DNA of 64,000 bases from Neoceratodus forsteri (Eukaryota; Chordata; Ceratodontiformes; Ceratodontidae). The notes beneath the pieces were generated by a model. The model was not told the origin of the DNA. It saw only the letters and a program-made list of their open reading frames with translations, and searched no databases. The stretch spans positions 605,526,501-605,590,500 of the forward strand of contig JADMNL010000023.1 in assembly GCA_016271365.2 (NCBI GenBank), read 5' to 3'. The position numbers were made by a program, and so were the translations under genes. Positions 33,019 through 43,790 of this stretch are shown here, piece after piece. Within the stretch, counting starts at the first letter, position 1. Each line of letters begins with the position of its first letter.

Positions 33019-34078
33019 GTAGGGGTAGGCGAAAAAATCTTCCGCCGGCGGAATTCCAGTGAAAGTCTGACTTTCGCTTCTGCGGAAGTTCAGAAATTGA
33101 TTTCAGAACTTCCGCCCATGATCACCACTCTTTTGATCATCAAACTGCCCCCCAAAAAGCCCTGGTGGCTAGTGTTGTGGTCCCTCCTCACCCGCCCCAC
33201 ATGTAAAAATTATCTCTGGTGGCTAGTGGTCCTCCCTTCACCCAGTAACCCACCCACCTCAAAAAATGTACAGACCCCCCATCCCTATCTTCACTGTCCT
33301 GTTAAAAAATTTCTGGTGGTCTACTGTTTTTTTTTTTTTTATTTAAACCCCTCCCGATCCCAAGCCCCAAATCCCATTTCCATCCCTGTGATTCAGTGTC
33401 CCCCCATAGCATCTCCAGCAGCCAGGTGTCCCCAGCCCTCAGCCTCCCTCATCATAAACCCCGGCAGCAGCGGTTCAGCAAGCCCTCCTCTCTTCCTCCA
33501 CAGCTGGCTCGCTAACTGAGCTGTCAATGAATGAGCAGTACGCCGTATTCTTATTCATGACAGCTCAGTCAGTGGGCCAGCCGTGGCGGAGAGAGGAGGG
33601 CTGTGCCGGTCCACCACTGCCGGGGTTTATGATGGGGGTGGGAGTGGGGTTGTGGGACACCTGGCTGCTGGGGAGGCTGGGTGGGTGCACTAGATCACCA
33701 GGGATTTGGGACTGGGAATTGGGAGGGGGTTTAAATAAAAAAAAAACTAGACCACCATGATTTTATTTTTATCAGGACAGTGCAGTGGAGATAGGGGATG
33801 GGGGAGGGGTTACTGTACATTTCGTGGCGGGCGGATTACTGGGTGGAGGGGAGGGACCACTAACAACCAGAGATAATTTTTTACATGTGGGACAGGTGGG
33901 GGGAGGGACCACTAGCCACCAGGGCTATTTTTCTTCATTTCCAGGTGAAATTTCGCTTGGTAACTTTTGCAGAAGTTTTCCTCTCTGCCACAGGCTGAAG
34001 TTTGGAAACTTTCGCGGAAGTCCCTTAATTTCTGCAGAAGTTCCATGGAGCAGAAAACAGCAGTTTCACCCACCCTAC
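33019..34078. mobile_element. Fully palindromic DNA element with TGACAG target duplication
   Basis: TGACAG (possibly CTGACAG) flanks both ends at 33013-33018 and 34079-34084, and the host L2 coding sequence resumes exactly across it. The terminal sequence GTAGGGGTAGGCGAAA is the near complement of TTTCACCCACCCTAC. Similarity continues inwards over the whole length: for example TGGTGGCTAGTGGTCC (33219) pairs with GGACCACTAGCCACCA (33905), and CCCCGGCAGCAGCGG (33460) with CCACTGCCGGGG (33620). The centre, near 33545, holds a hairpin around TGAGCTGTC / GACAGCTCA. It encodes nothing: the open frames across it are by-products of GC skew. It is a single long snap-back molecule. Confidence 0.85.
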
Positions 34079-34084
34079 TGACAG

Positions 34085-35535
34085 GGTGTCCACCATCTGG
34101 CAAGGAATTCCACAACAATCCAAAATATGGCCAACAGTGATCTTCTTGGATGTCAGAGGGACATTCCGCCTGTTTGGGGTGAGTTTAAACCGGTGGAGGT
34201 GGCTGAGGTCATCGAGGTTGCTTTGAACCTATAGCACACATATTGTGAACTGGACCTGGTGCCGACGCATTTCTTGATGGGATGTGTCAACTCCTTGATT
34301 GTCTGGTGCTATTTATCAGAGGGGGTTTTCCCAGGTTCCTTGAAAAAGGCACTGGTGAGACCCCTTCTGAAGAAACCATCTTTAGACCCTGACATCAAGG
34401 CAAAATACTGACCTATCTCCAACCTTCCTCTTTTAGGAAAGCTTGTTGAGAAGATTGTGGCACAGCAGCTTGAAGAGCACCTCGTGATGTCTGACTTATA
34501 CAAACCACTCCAGTCTGGGTTTTGTGTGAGGCATAGCATGGAAACTGTGTTAGTTCTGGTACACAGTAACTTCCTCAGGGTAAGAGATTGTGGAAGGTCA
34601 ATTCTCATTCTCTTCGATCTCTCCTCAGCATTTGACATGGTGGACCATTGTGTGTTACTTGACTGCCTGAGAGAGTACTGTGGACTTGCCGGCACTGTCA
34701 TCTGCTGGTATGAGTCCTACCTCTCAAACAGGAGGCAATGGGTGGTGATGGGGAATTTCTCCTCTTCCTCGAGCCTCCTGTCTTGCGGGGTACCTCAGGG
34801 TTCAGTCCTGTCACCAATGTTATTTGCCATGTACATGCTGCCCCGGGTGAGCTTATTAGGAAGTACAGCTTGGGTTTTCATTGCTATGCAGATGATACCC
34901 AGCTGTATCTTTCCTTTGCCCCTGGGGACATCCATGCAGTGGAAGTGCTAAATAACTGCCTTGCCAAGATCAATGACTGGATGGCCTCCAGCTGGTTGTG
35001 ACTGAACCCTGATAAGATGGAGGCACGGGTGGTGGAGTCAAACAGAAGGTATGATAGGCTGGCCTCTGGTGCAGCAACAGGGTTATTCCTGGAGCCTACA
35101 CCATTAAGTGCCCCCTCTAGGGTGAACGATCTGGGTGCTATCCTCCATGACGGGCTGATATTTGAACCCCAGGTGCCATCCATCATCCAAATCAGCTTTT
35201 ATCATCTGAGGAATATGACTAGGATCAAACCCCTAGTTCCGCCTGAGGACCTCCCCACCTTAGTACACACCTTTGTAACATCTAGGCTGGATTACTCTAA
35301 CACGCTGTACTTCGTGGTCTGTGGGGGTACCCTGTGCTGGCTGCAGTTGGTGCAGAACGCTGCCACTGGGCTGCCGACTGGACAGTCAAAATACAACCAT
35401 ATCACCCCGGTATTGCATGGACTGCAATGGTTGCCAGATAGGTGGAGGGTTCTCTTCATGGTGGGCTTGCTCACCTTTAAGGCCTTACATGGACCTGGCC
35501 CTGGCTACCTGACTGACCTTCTAACTCCTGCCACC
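34085..35535 (+). pseudogene. L2 ORF2 reverse transcriptase
   Basis: After the insertion: VFPGSLKKALVRPLLKKPSLD, SNLPLLGKLVEKIVAQQL, KPLQSGFCVRHSMETVLV, LILFDLSSAFDMVDHCVLLDCL, CGVPQGSVLSPMLFAMYMLP, then a frameshift. In the next frame GFHCYADDTQLYLSFAPGD carries the catalytic YADD at 34885-34896 with both Asp intact. Further blocks are MASSWL then a stop, SFYHLRNMTRIKPLVPPEDLPTLVH, SRLDYSNTLYF, HITPVLHGLQWLPDRW and ALHGPGPGYLTDLL. The order and spelling are diagnostic of L2. Confidence 0.9.
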
Positions 35536-35537
35536 AG

Positions 35538-36015
35538 GGCTGGATTTACACTGCCATGGGCCCTATGCACAGTACTGTGTAAAGGCCCCCCCCATTACAC
35601 CCTGTCCCCACGACCATGCTCCAAGTGAACCAGCTGCACCACACCACCGCATCCAGTGCCAACCACCTGACCTTAACCCCAACTCCACATAAACATTACA
35701 GATTCACATCTGCATAATCAAATGCACTTCATGGTTCACTGCTGCTTGTTTTCACATTATTGTAAATCCTCAAATTGAAAATGGTAACAATAAATTCAAA
35801 ATGATGCATGTATTCTCCATACCCGTATATTTTGAGTTCTGATTTCTGTTTCTGCAGAGGAAAGATGTGCGTATTCAGTGCTTTCTTCACAGTATGGCAG
35901 CATCTGTTTCATCCCTGTTTCTTATGAGTAATCAGGTGATGTGGATGGACTCAGTGGCAGAAAGACATCACACATCATGCAACGCATTATGCAATTTTTA
36001 ATACAGAAGTGACAA
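35538..36015. other. Unassigned repeat-like sequence
   Basis: Begins GGGCTGGATTTACACTGCCA directly where the L2 stops, which looks like the start of another degraded mobile element. No coding similarity is visible. Confidence 0.4.
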
Positions 36016-36130
36016 TGGAGGTGAATCATGAATTTATTTTATTTATTGAAGGAATCGGAGTTACAACCTTTGAGTCAAGGACTCCTTTGCAAAGGCTCCA
36101 TTTCAGATATATAGTACATACATTACAAGA
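36016..36130 (-). mobile_element. LINE 3-prime tail (same family as 15960-16850)
   Basis: The reverse complement contains GCCTTTGCAAAGGAGTCC-like hairpin sequence, CAAAGGTTGTAACTCCGATT and a tail of AATAAATAAAATAAA. This matches the tail of the LINE at 15960-16050 position by position. Only the last 100 or so bases are present. Confidence 0.65.
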
Positions 36131-36587
36131 AATGACATATTTCACGTATGTCAGTTTATTTTTATTATATAGAAGACAAACATGTCACACAACAGTCATG
36201 ATCAGAAAGTGATGTGAAACTGTAGACTCACAATTATACTTTACACTGTACCTTATATATAATGGATACACAATGGCCTTACTTAAAATACGCAATTTAT
36301 CTTGCGGAGTTATGTGGCAGGATCATGACTCACAAGTGGAAGAGACATGAGTGAGTTATGACAGTCCTGCCTGCTCCCTCACAACTGGTGTTAAGCTTCA
36401 TATTCTGAGAAAGGCCAGTGTGTATTAAATTTATACATCAGTTTGTAAGTTATACAATTAAATCAGTTGTTTGCTTAGAGTTCCCCATTAGGTATCTTTA
36501 GAGTACGAGTAGACTATTGTGACTTCAGCAGCATTGTGAAACCTGCTGTCTGATTTTGGTCCTGAGCATTCATTGTGTCATTGTGTA

Positions 36588-36615
36588 ATCTCCAGATAAA
36601 TGTTTATCTGGAGAT
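36588..36615. repeat. Perfect 13 bp hairpin
   Basis: ATCTCCAGATAAA and TTTATCTGGAGAT are separated by two bases. It is close to the left end of the large palindromic composite and may be part of its terminal structure. Confidence 0.85.
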
Positions 36616-36619
36616 GACA

Positions 36620-38645
36620 TTATGATAAACATATATACCACACCAGTTGCGAATAAATTGGGTAAGTCATGCTATTTTGTGGCAAATATTTTCACTCAGA
36701 AGTCAGAACACCATTTATTTCACTTTAAAACACAGTTTTTCTTAGAACATGTTTTACCACTTACAATCTGGAGATAGAATACAGAAGAATGGGGCAGATA
36801 GAATTTACAATGGAAAGAAGGACATTTGTAAGCTAAAGCAAGTTAAAACACCAGTAAAATCATTATGAATGGTGTGGTATATAAAATACCTAACCATTTG
36901 CAAACTAATATTGGGTTGCAGTGGAATAAGGTATCTCCACTCCTGAGTGTTAAGACCTTTATAATTAAACTTGTGACTTTGCCACTCTTGAGGTATGGGC
37001 ATTACCGCTCATTAGTGGAGAAGGCATGACCACTGACTAGTGAAGAATGAGATAAATGTGTTATTCTACTGCACGCCATCATGTATTCCCTATTTAGCAG
37101 GAATAAATGATCTCTTCTGGTGTTTTATAAATAGGGAATACATAATGGATTGCAGTGGAATAACATTTATCGCCACTAGTGAGTGGTAAGACCCATAACC
37201 CACGAGTGGTGAAGCAGAGTTATAAAGGTCTTGCCACTCATTTGTGGAGATAAATATATTATTTTACTGTGGCCCATTATGTATTTGATATATACCACAC
37301 TATTTGTAATGTTTTTACTGGTGTTTTACCTTGTTTTAGCTTAAAACAGCCTTTTCTTCCATTTTATCTAGCCCATTGTTCTCTGTGTTCTATTTCCAGA
37401 TTCTAATTGGAAATAACATGTTATAAGTAAGGAATAAGACATGACGAGGTGTGGTTTATGGCTTGATAAGAGCACGCCCCAGGTGCGTAATGAGGCACGA
37501 GGCGCTTGCGCCGAGTGACTTTAGCACCTGGGAAGTGCTCTTATCAAGCCATAAACCACACTGAGTGTCTTATTCCACTTATAAAATGGGCCTGCAGTAA
37601 TTATTTATTGGGAAAACAAAATTATACAAAATTACAAAATATAAAAAACATGGTTTAATAACTCAAGTAGTAAAAGTAGTCCCCATGAAGTGACATTTAA
37701 GTTGGCAGTACAGTGTTGTTACTGTGTTTGCTGATTTAGATTGATTTAAATCCTCCTGTGACATTTTTTTAATGTGTTTTCCTGTTAAATGGTGAGAGTA
37801 CTGGGTTAAAGAGAGACACACATAGCTAACTATAGCTGTTCACAATGAAGCAAGTGAAGAGATTCGCAGAATTGCAATGTCTGTATATACGGACTCAGGA
37901 TCAGTAAGCGTTGCAGCAACATAAAATAATAATTAAAAAAATAAAACATCTGTTGCTCTACTGTCACAGTTCTATCAAACTTGCAAGAACTGCAAAACAG
38001 TTTTTAGTGAACGGTTCTCTGTAGTGGGAGCGAGCATGTCCCTCACAGGCCGCCATACCTACGCTGCTTGCTTTCTATTTTCATTTTATGTTGCTGCGAC
38101 GCTGTTCATGAGTGTGCCATGGAATGTTTCGTTGTTTGACTGTGGTTCGATACATTGGGTACTAAGAGAGAATGCGGTCGTTACCCTAAGGAGGAGACGA
38201 GAAGACAGGTTAGACTTTATATGTGAAATTAAAAGAAAAGATTTCTTGGGGATTTATGAGAAGCAGCTGGAGGTTGAGAGAAAGTAGCGGGAGAGCCGTG
38301 AAGGATCGAGAGAGGTTAGCAGTGGCGCTTCAGTGAACTCTGGCAGCAAGCATTTCTGTTTACGCTTGCCAGAGGTCACTGATTTGTTGCTGTGGTGCTG
38401 CATAGTGGTGGGCAGTAGTCCCGGTTGGCTACTATATCATCTGATAAGGACACGGCTCAGATGATGTAGTAGCCAATCAGATAGCTGGATTTTCTAAGCC
38501 CATTTTATAAGTGAAACTAATGGTGTTCTAAGAAAAATAAAATGGTGTTCTGTGCGAAAATATTTATCCCCAAATAACATGATTTATTTACTCAATTTAT
38601 TCACCACTGGTGTGGTATATATCTAGTTATACATTGGCCAAAAAG
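36620..38645. mobile_element. Palindromic element composite with an inserted second element
   Basis: Outer arms: 36633-36780 pairs with about 38515-38640 (TATATACCACACCAGTTGCG against CACTGGTGTGGTATATA). Inner arms: 36766-36900 pairs with about 37297-37410 (for example CCAGTAAAATCATTA against AATGTTTTTACTGG, and GTGTGGTATATA against TATATACCACAC). The centre is near 37107, where TATTCCCTATTTA pairs with TAAATAGGGAATA. Within it, copies of a CCACT...AGTGG hairpin recur near 36935-37250. The right arm is interrupted from about 37421 to 38513 by a separate element. No transposase is visible. Confidence 0.7.
37421..38513. mobile_element. Element nested in the palindrome, with sub-terminal hairpins
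   Basis: The left end is a 164 bp palindrome (37421-37584) whose arms include GTGGTTTATGGCTTGATAAG and CTTATCAAGCCATAAACCAC, with a GC-rich loop. The right end has a smaller hairpin, GGCTACTATATCATCTGA with TCAGATGATGTAGTAGCC (about 38437-38473), followed by AATCAGAT. The motif CACTTATAAAATGGGC at 37577 is an exact inverted match of GCCCATTTTATAAGTG at 38498. The interior has no convincing coding similarity. It splits the arms of the surrounding palindromic element, so it is the younger insertion. Confidence 0.6.
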
Positions 38646-38790
38646 AACTGGATTTGTTTCCTTTTGTAATGAAACAATACAGTATAATTTTGGCTATCCC
38701 ATCCAAAATAACATACGTATCATGTTTGAGGACCATGGCTAGTGGTCTATGGATTATCTAAACTCTATAAAGAGGAGGGTTACATACAGA

Positions 38791-40150
38791 GGCCCCATTT
38801 CTAGAAAAGAACTGCCTGGCGTAACAGCACTTGTGCCAAGTAGAATGACGCAAGTAACAATTTACATATACTTGAGCCACTTGGCGAACAGCTGTTAGCG
38901 CCGGTTGTAGCTATAAACCCCCGCGACATGGCACTAGGGGTTTATGGCGCAGTTGCGCTCCATTCCAGAAGGGCAGAAACAAAGTCCCCAATGTCAGGAT
39001 TCTACAAGAACCCCCGGAGGAGAACCGGCAACGTAAGTTACACCTGCATTTAGCTGGTGTAACTTACATCCATCCTCCGAGGGTCCTGTAGAACCCAAAC
39101 CAGGTGCCCCCCATGCCCAGACCACCCCTGTTGTTGCCCCAATGGGCATCATGCACAATCCTGTCTGATCCCCATACTGTACATGCCCCCCATACAGTAA
39201 TGGCCCCGCAGGGCTGCCCACACCAACTGCCCCCCCAAGCATATGATAAATGCCCTGCAGGGTACCACACCCCAGCATCCCCGAATTCCCCATTGTGCAA
39301 TGCCCGCAGGGCAGTGATGTCATCCTCACCCATGTCCCGACCCCGAGTCCCAACCACAAATGTGGTAAATACTTGCACTGGTAGTTCTAGTGGCCCCACC
39401 CAGTGCCAGCTCACCCAGCGCACTCCATATCCTCAGTTGGTGACTGGCACTACTTCCTCGTTCTCCATGGTTAGCTGCCGACTGAGTTCTGTAGAGTTTC
39501 ACTGGAAAGACATGCTCAGAAATTAACATCTGAGTATGTCTTTCCGGTAGCGCTTTCACGGAACTCAGTCGGTGGCTGGCCGAGAGGTGAGAGGTGGGTT
39601 GTGCCACGCCAGCTGGGGAAGGTGGGGGTGCTGGGTGGGCTGACATGGCTGGGTGGGGGTGGGGCCACTAGACTACCAGGGCTTGTCAGGGTGTATGCCG
39701 ATTGCAGAAGCATCGGGGTCGGGGCACGGGTGGAGGGATGACAGCACCATCCTAAGTGGGCATATCTCTGATGGTCTTGGGGGGCAGTTGGTGTGGCCAG
39801 CCCTGCGGGGCCCCACAGATACATTTGGGGGGCAGTTGGTGTGGCCAGCCCTGCAGGACTCTCTACAGACACGTCAGGGAGCTGGAGGGTGTGGGCAGAC
39901 CTGCGGGGTGCCAATGTGGCTTGCTGGGCATGGGGGGGTACTTGTGTTGTGCAGTGTGCCAGTTGCAGCTTGCAACATGCTCACCATGTGTGCCCTTTGT
40001 TCCGCGTACCTGGCCGCATGTTGCAAGTCACAGGACTTAGCTGCGGTGACTCTGCCCCTTCTAGAATAGGGCGCAGGGCCAATGTCGCAGTTGCGGGTGG
40101 CGCAAGTTGTGTTTGTCGGTGACTTGCGCCACCCTTCTAGAATCGGGTCC
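38791..40150. mobile_element. Fully palindromic element related to the one at 33 kb
   Basis: Terminal repeats GGCCCCATTTCTAGAA and the complement of TTCTAGAATCGGGTCC mark the ends. Inside, CCCTGCGGGG / CCCCGCAGGG and CCACACCAACTGCCCCCC / GGGGGGCAGTTGGTGTGG pair over long distances. The latter block occurs twice on the right (39781 and 39828), so the right arm has a local duplication of about 50 bp. The centre (about 39480-39570) has GACTGAGTTC and GAACTCAGTC separated by a second hairpin around AAAGACAT. That centre and the flanking GGCTGGCCGAGAGG, GGGGCCACTAGACTACCAGG resemble those at 33500-33700. No target duplication is obvious. It has no real coding capacity. Confidence 0.75.
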
Positions 40151-40846
40151 AATGGCTTTATCCTCTAAATCCTTTAATTTAGTCTTGAAATCAAGATATA
40201 TTTCATTCTGTATATTGTCCCATTATTTGTATTGTCACCCAACAGATTCTCTTAGCCACATACAGACAATCAGCCAGCCGGCCCGTGTAGTTTTAATGCA
40301 GCACACCTTTAATTGCCCAATTCTATTTTTTTTTTAAATAATTATTTTAGATACTTATTTTTTTAACATACTCTTTACAATGAAGTACAACTTTTCACCG
40401 TAACTATATTACACAAGGAGAGCTAAGTTGCGAGTATATTGTTTTCTCCTAAAGTTTCCATTGTATATGGTTCTGATTCTGAATGGCATTCAGAGACTAA
40501 AGCTTTTATCTGTTTGTTGAAACTTAGTTCCTAAGCTGTCATTTCTCATATACAGCAATGTATGGAGACATTTATCCAAAACGCTTATGATGGAAACACC
40601 AAACATTACTTTGAAGCACCTTGCATTTAGCATAGTAATCCACAATGGTGCACTGTGAATTGTAACTGTTCTGTTTTACAATTGTTTGTTGAATAATTCA
40701 GCATTATGTCAAGAGGAAAATATATTTTGTAACCTCTTGGACAACTGTCCTATAATGGTACTGACTGCAAGTTTCAGTGCTTTGCATTAATCTGCACCTA
40801 GCTGAAGAAAATGGATTAAAAAACTAGGAGTCCTATGTTTTGTTAA
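40151..40846. other. Unassigned AT-rich sequence
   Basis: No domain, hairpin or repeat seen. It sits between the palindromic cluster and a reverse CR1. Confidence 0.35.
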
Positions 40847-40934
40847 TACGAACAAAAGAACATACGAAAGTTGCCAGCAGAAAAAGGCCGTCCTGGTCTA
40901 TCTAGGCTGCTCGAGATTGCAGCTAGCTCCCTAT

Positions 40935-43081
40935 TCAGCAGCTGCCCCAACCCCACTTCCCTTTCCCTCCTTTTACCCTCCCCTTGGCCCTGTCCCACCC
41001 CTTCTTGAAGCATTCCACTGTGTTACATGCCACCACCCCAGCTGGTAGTGCATTCCACTTTGTCACCACCCTCTCCATAAAGAAATGCCTCCTCACCTCC
41101 CTCCTGAATCTACCCCCCTCCAATCTCATGTTATGGCCCCTAATGTCTCTCCCCACCCTCCTCCTGAATAGACCCTCTTTGTCTGTTCTGATTATCCCCT
41201 TCATGTATTTGAAGGTCTCAATCATGTCCCCCATCCCTCCTCTCTTCCAGTGTGTGCATGTTTAACTCTCTTAGTTTGACTTCATATAGCAATTCCCCCA
41301 GGCCCTGAATCATCTTCGTTGCCCTACGCTCCTCCCCTTCCAGTAGCCTAATGTCCTTTTGTAGGTGTGGGTGCCAGTACTGCACACAGTATTACAGGCG
41401 GGGTCTAACAACGATCTGTATAATGGTAGAATAACCTCCCTTCTTCTCGAGTTAATACTCCTTGCAATGAATCCCAGCACTTTGTTGGCCATTGCTGCTG
41501 CCTTTCTGCATTGCATGGAATTGTTTGTTGTTCCCATGATGAGTACCTCCAGATCCTTCTCCTCCTCAGTTACCTCCAGCCGCACCCCTCCTCAGATGGT
41601 AGCTTCTCCTAGGATATTTTGTTCTGAAGTGCAGTACCTTGCATTTTCTTGCATTGAACCCCAGCTGCTATCTGTCAGACCATGCCTCTAGCCTTGCCAG
41701 ATCCTTCTGTAGCCCCTGTCACCCAACCTGGTCACTCACCACCGCTCCCATGTTGGTGTCATCCACAAATATGCTGATTTTGCTGCTGATGACCTCTGAG
41801 ATGTCTGCAATAAATATGCCTGACAGCACTGGGCCCAACACTGACCCCTGTGGAACACCACTTGTCACAGGCTTAGGGGATGAGCATTCCCTACCTACCA
41901 CCACCCTCTGCTGCCTATCTTTTAGCCAGTTCTCCACCCACCCCACCAGTTTTGCTCCTGCCCCTGTGCCCCATAGTTTACTTCCAAGTCTTCCATGCAT
42001 TTCTGAATTGAAGGCCTTGCTGGAGTCTAGATACAGGACATCCACTGCATGGTCCCCATCAATTTGCTTAGTCACCCAGTCAAAGTATTCCACCAGGTTG
42101 GTCTGATATTACCTGCCCTTGATGAAGCCATGCTGCCTCCCATCCTGCACCCCGTTCACCTCCAGTAGTGCCACTAGCCTCTTCTTTAGGATGGTCTCCA
42201 CTAGCTTCCCCATTATGGACATTAGACTTACTGGCCTATGGTTCCCCGGTTTGGCCTGTAGTTCCCCGGTTTGTCCTTGGGTCCATTCTTGTGGAAGGGA
42301 ACAACGTGAGCCAGTCTTCAGTCGTGGGGTATGCATCCTGTGTCTAGAGATAAATTAAATAATTCTGACAAGGGTTCTACCAGGACCTCTGACAGCTCCT
42401 TCAGCACTCTGTGATATACTCCATCCGGTCCTGGTGCCTTGTCCACCCTCAATGCCCTTAACACCTCCAGCACCCTCCCCACTGTGATTTCTCCATCCAT
42501 CACCCCCCCATCTATTTCTATCCTCTCTCCTACTATAGGTAGCTCCCCCTCCCTTTCTCCAGTAAAGACTGAACAGAAGTAGTCATTGAGCACTTCTGCC
42601 TTTTCACCCGCCTCTTACACCCATGCCCCCTCTTTAATTCTTACAGATTCTTTTCTCCCTGATGTACGTAAAGAAGTAGTTTTTCCCTTTTTTATGCCCT
42701 GCACCAGCTTGAGTTCTCTTGCTGCCTTGGCTGCCTTTACCCCCTGGTCACTTCCTTTGCTTCATGCAGATATTCCTCTCTATCCTCCTCCATCCCTGAT
42801 TTTCTGTATCTCCTGTAGGCTGCCCTTTTCCTCCTCACCCTGTCTAACACCCCTTTGCTTATCCAGCTAGGTTTCATTCCCCTAGCCTTTTTAGTCTGGG
42901 CCCTACAGCAAGTTTCTGTTGCCTCCACTATGCCCTGTCTTATCAGTTCCCATCTTTGTTGTGTGTCCATACCTGGCTGAATTTTGCACTGGAACCCCTG
43001 TATCACTTCTCTCATCATTGTAAAGCTGGCGTTCCTGAAATACAGCACCCTTGTGCCAGATCCCCTCCTCTCTTTAGCCAT
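40935..43081 (-). pseudogene. CR1 linker, reverse transcriptase and C-terminus
   Basis: Segments on the reverse strand: the linker GMKPSWISKGVLDRVRRKRAAYRRYRKSG (written in parts; 43081-42737), LNDYFCSVFTGEREGELP and VLRALRVDKAPGPDGVYHRV (42593-42410), HRPVSLMSIMGKLVETIL (about 42235), MEYFDWVTKQID, DVLYLDSSKAFNSEMH, TSGVPQGSVLGPVLSGIFIAD and ISIFVDDTNMGAVV (42093-41730). The catalytic site reads FVDD. SSKAFNSE changes the conserved FSKAFDSVPH, losing the phenylalanine and the Asp after AF. The C-terminus has LGFIARSINSRRREVILPLYRSLL (41500-41430) and GDMIETFKYMKGIIR, RVVTKWNALPAGVV (41234-41030). Confidence 0.85.
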
Positions 43082-43194
43082 CTGTAACTGGAATCATACT
43101 GTCCAGTGGTCACTCCCCCCCCAGTAGTTCCCCCACCCTCACATCCCTCACCCACTCTCCATTTGAAAGTACAAGGTCAAGGGTGTTCCTTTCA

Positions 43195-43720
43195 CTAGTT
43201 GTTTCCTTGACCAATTGTACTAGAAGGCTTTCCTGGAAGGCATCCAGCATTGCCTGCTCCCTTCTGTTCTTTGTAGTAGGTGTCTTCCCACTCCACCCCC
43301 GGCAGGTTGAAGTCCCCTACTATCAACATCCCGCCCTTCCCGCAGTTCCTCCTGATCTGTTCTGCCAGTACCCTGTCCATTCATTCAGACTGAGAGAGTG
43401 CCCTGTACACCACCCTCAGTCTTAGTGATCTGCTTTTTGGGATCCTGTAGTTGCACCCACAGTGCTTCTGTATCTCCCTTGTCTCCCTTTTCCCTTACAC
43501 ATTTAAATCCCTCCTTTAAGTACAGCGCTGCCCCCTTCTCCCTTTCCCTTTTCCCTATCCTTCCAGTGTAATCAGTACCCTGGAACCGTCATGTCCCAGT
43601 CGTGGATTTGGGTGGCCCATGTCTCAGTTATAGCCACCAAGTCCACTCTCCCCCTCCTCCAGGAGGGCCTGTAGTTCTGCCCCCTTATTCCCAAGACTCC
43701 TAGCATTTATTGTTACTACC
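43195..43720 (-). pseudogene. CR1 endonuclease fragment
   Basis: Reverse-strand blocks include an NxRSLGNK-like start near 43700, ITETWATQIHDWD-like residues near 43620, then MDRVLAEQIRRNCGKGGMLI and VGDFNLPGVEWEDT at 43380-43270. GDFN with Asp and Asn is intact. The frame is lost again before the SDHH block. The first part of the nuclease is recognisable only in scattered frames. Confidence 0.65.
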
Positions 43721-43790
43721 CTCCAACCCTTGTCTCCACCTTCCCCCCACCTCTCTCCCATTATGTCCGCTCCCTAATGTTAATGTTAGT

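Larger units (their letters stand above)
31570..35535 (+). mobile_element. L2 LINE copy split by a palindromic element
   Basis: A plus-strand L2 related to the reverse copy at 19281-22260. It has endonuclease, linker, RT and most of the C-terminus but loses its 3-prime tail at about 35535, where the sequence changes to an unrelated repeat. A 1060 bp palindrome (33019-34078) sits in the linker between FFSDR and VSTIWQG. Removing it and one copy of the target duplication restores the L2 coding order. Frameshifts at about 32050, 32700 and 34845 and several stops make it inactive. Confidence 0.85.
40847..43790 (-). mobile_element. CR1 LINE, 5-prime truncated in the endonuclease
   Basis: Reverse strand, from about 43790 to a CATACGAA-type repeat at 40847-40870, the same 3-prime signature as the CR1 at 24250-28586. 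It retains the second half of the endonuclease, the linker, the complete RT region and the C-terminus, all with frameshifts. The subfamily is the same as the 24 kb copy: VVPLHKSG, KKRLVALLEVNGVQDGRQHGF and AGAKLVGWVENWLKDRQQRVVVG differ at only a few places from it. Confidence 0.85.

Noticed and set aside
33097..33760. Proline-rich and glycine-rich frames in the 33 kb palindrome
   Set aside because: They mirror each other on the two arms and reflect base skew in the palindrome, not protein coding.
38024..38287. An 87-residue frame with a hydrophobic N-terminus
   Set aside because: It lies inside the element nested in the palindrome, has no homology that I recognise, and the length is within chance expectation.
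39104..40122. Several frames of 100-140 residues
   Set aside because: Frames overlap on both strands in the GC-rich palindrome and share no recognisable domain.
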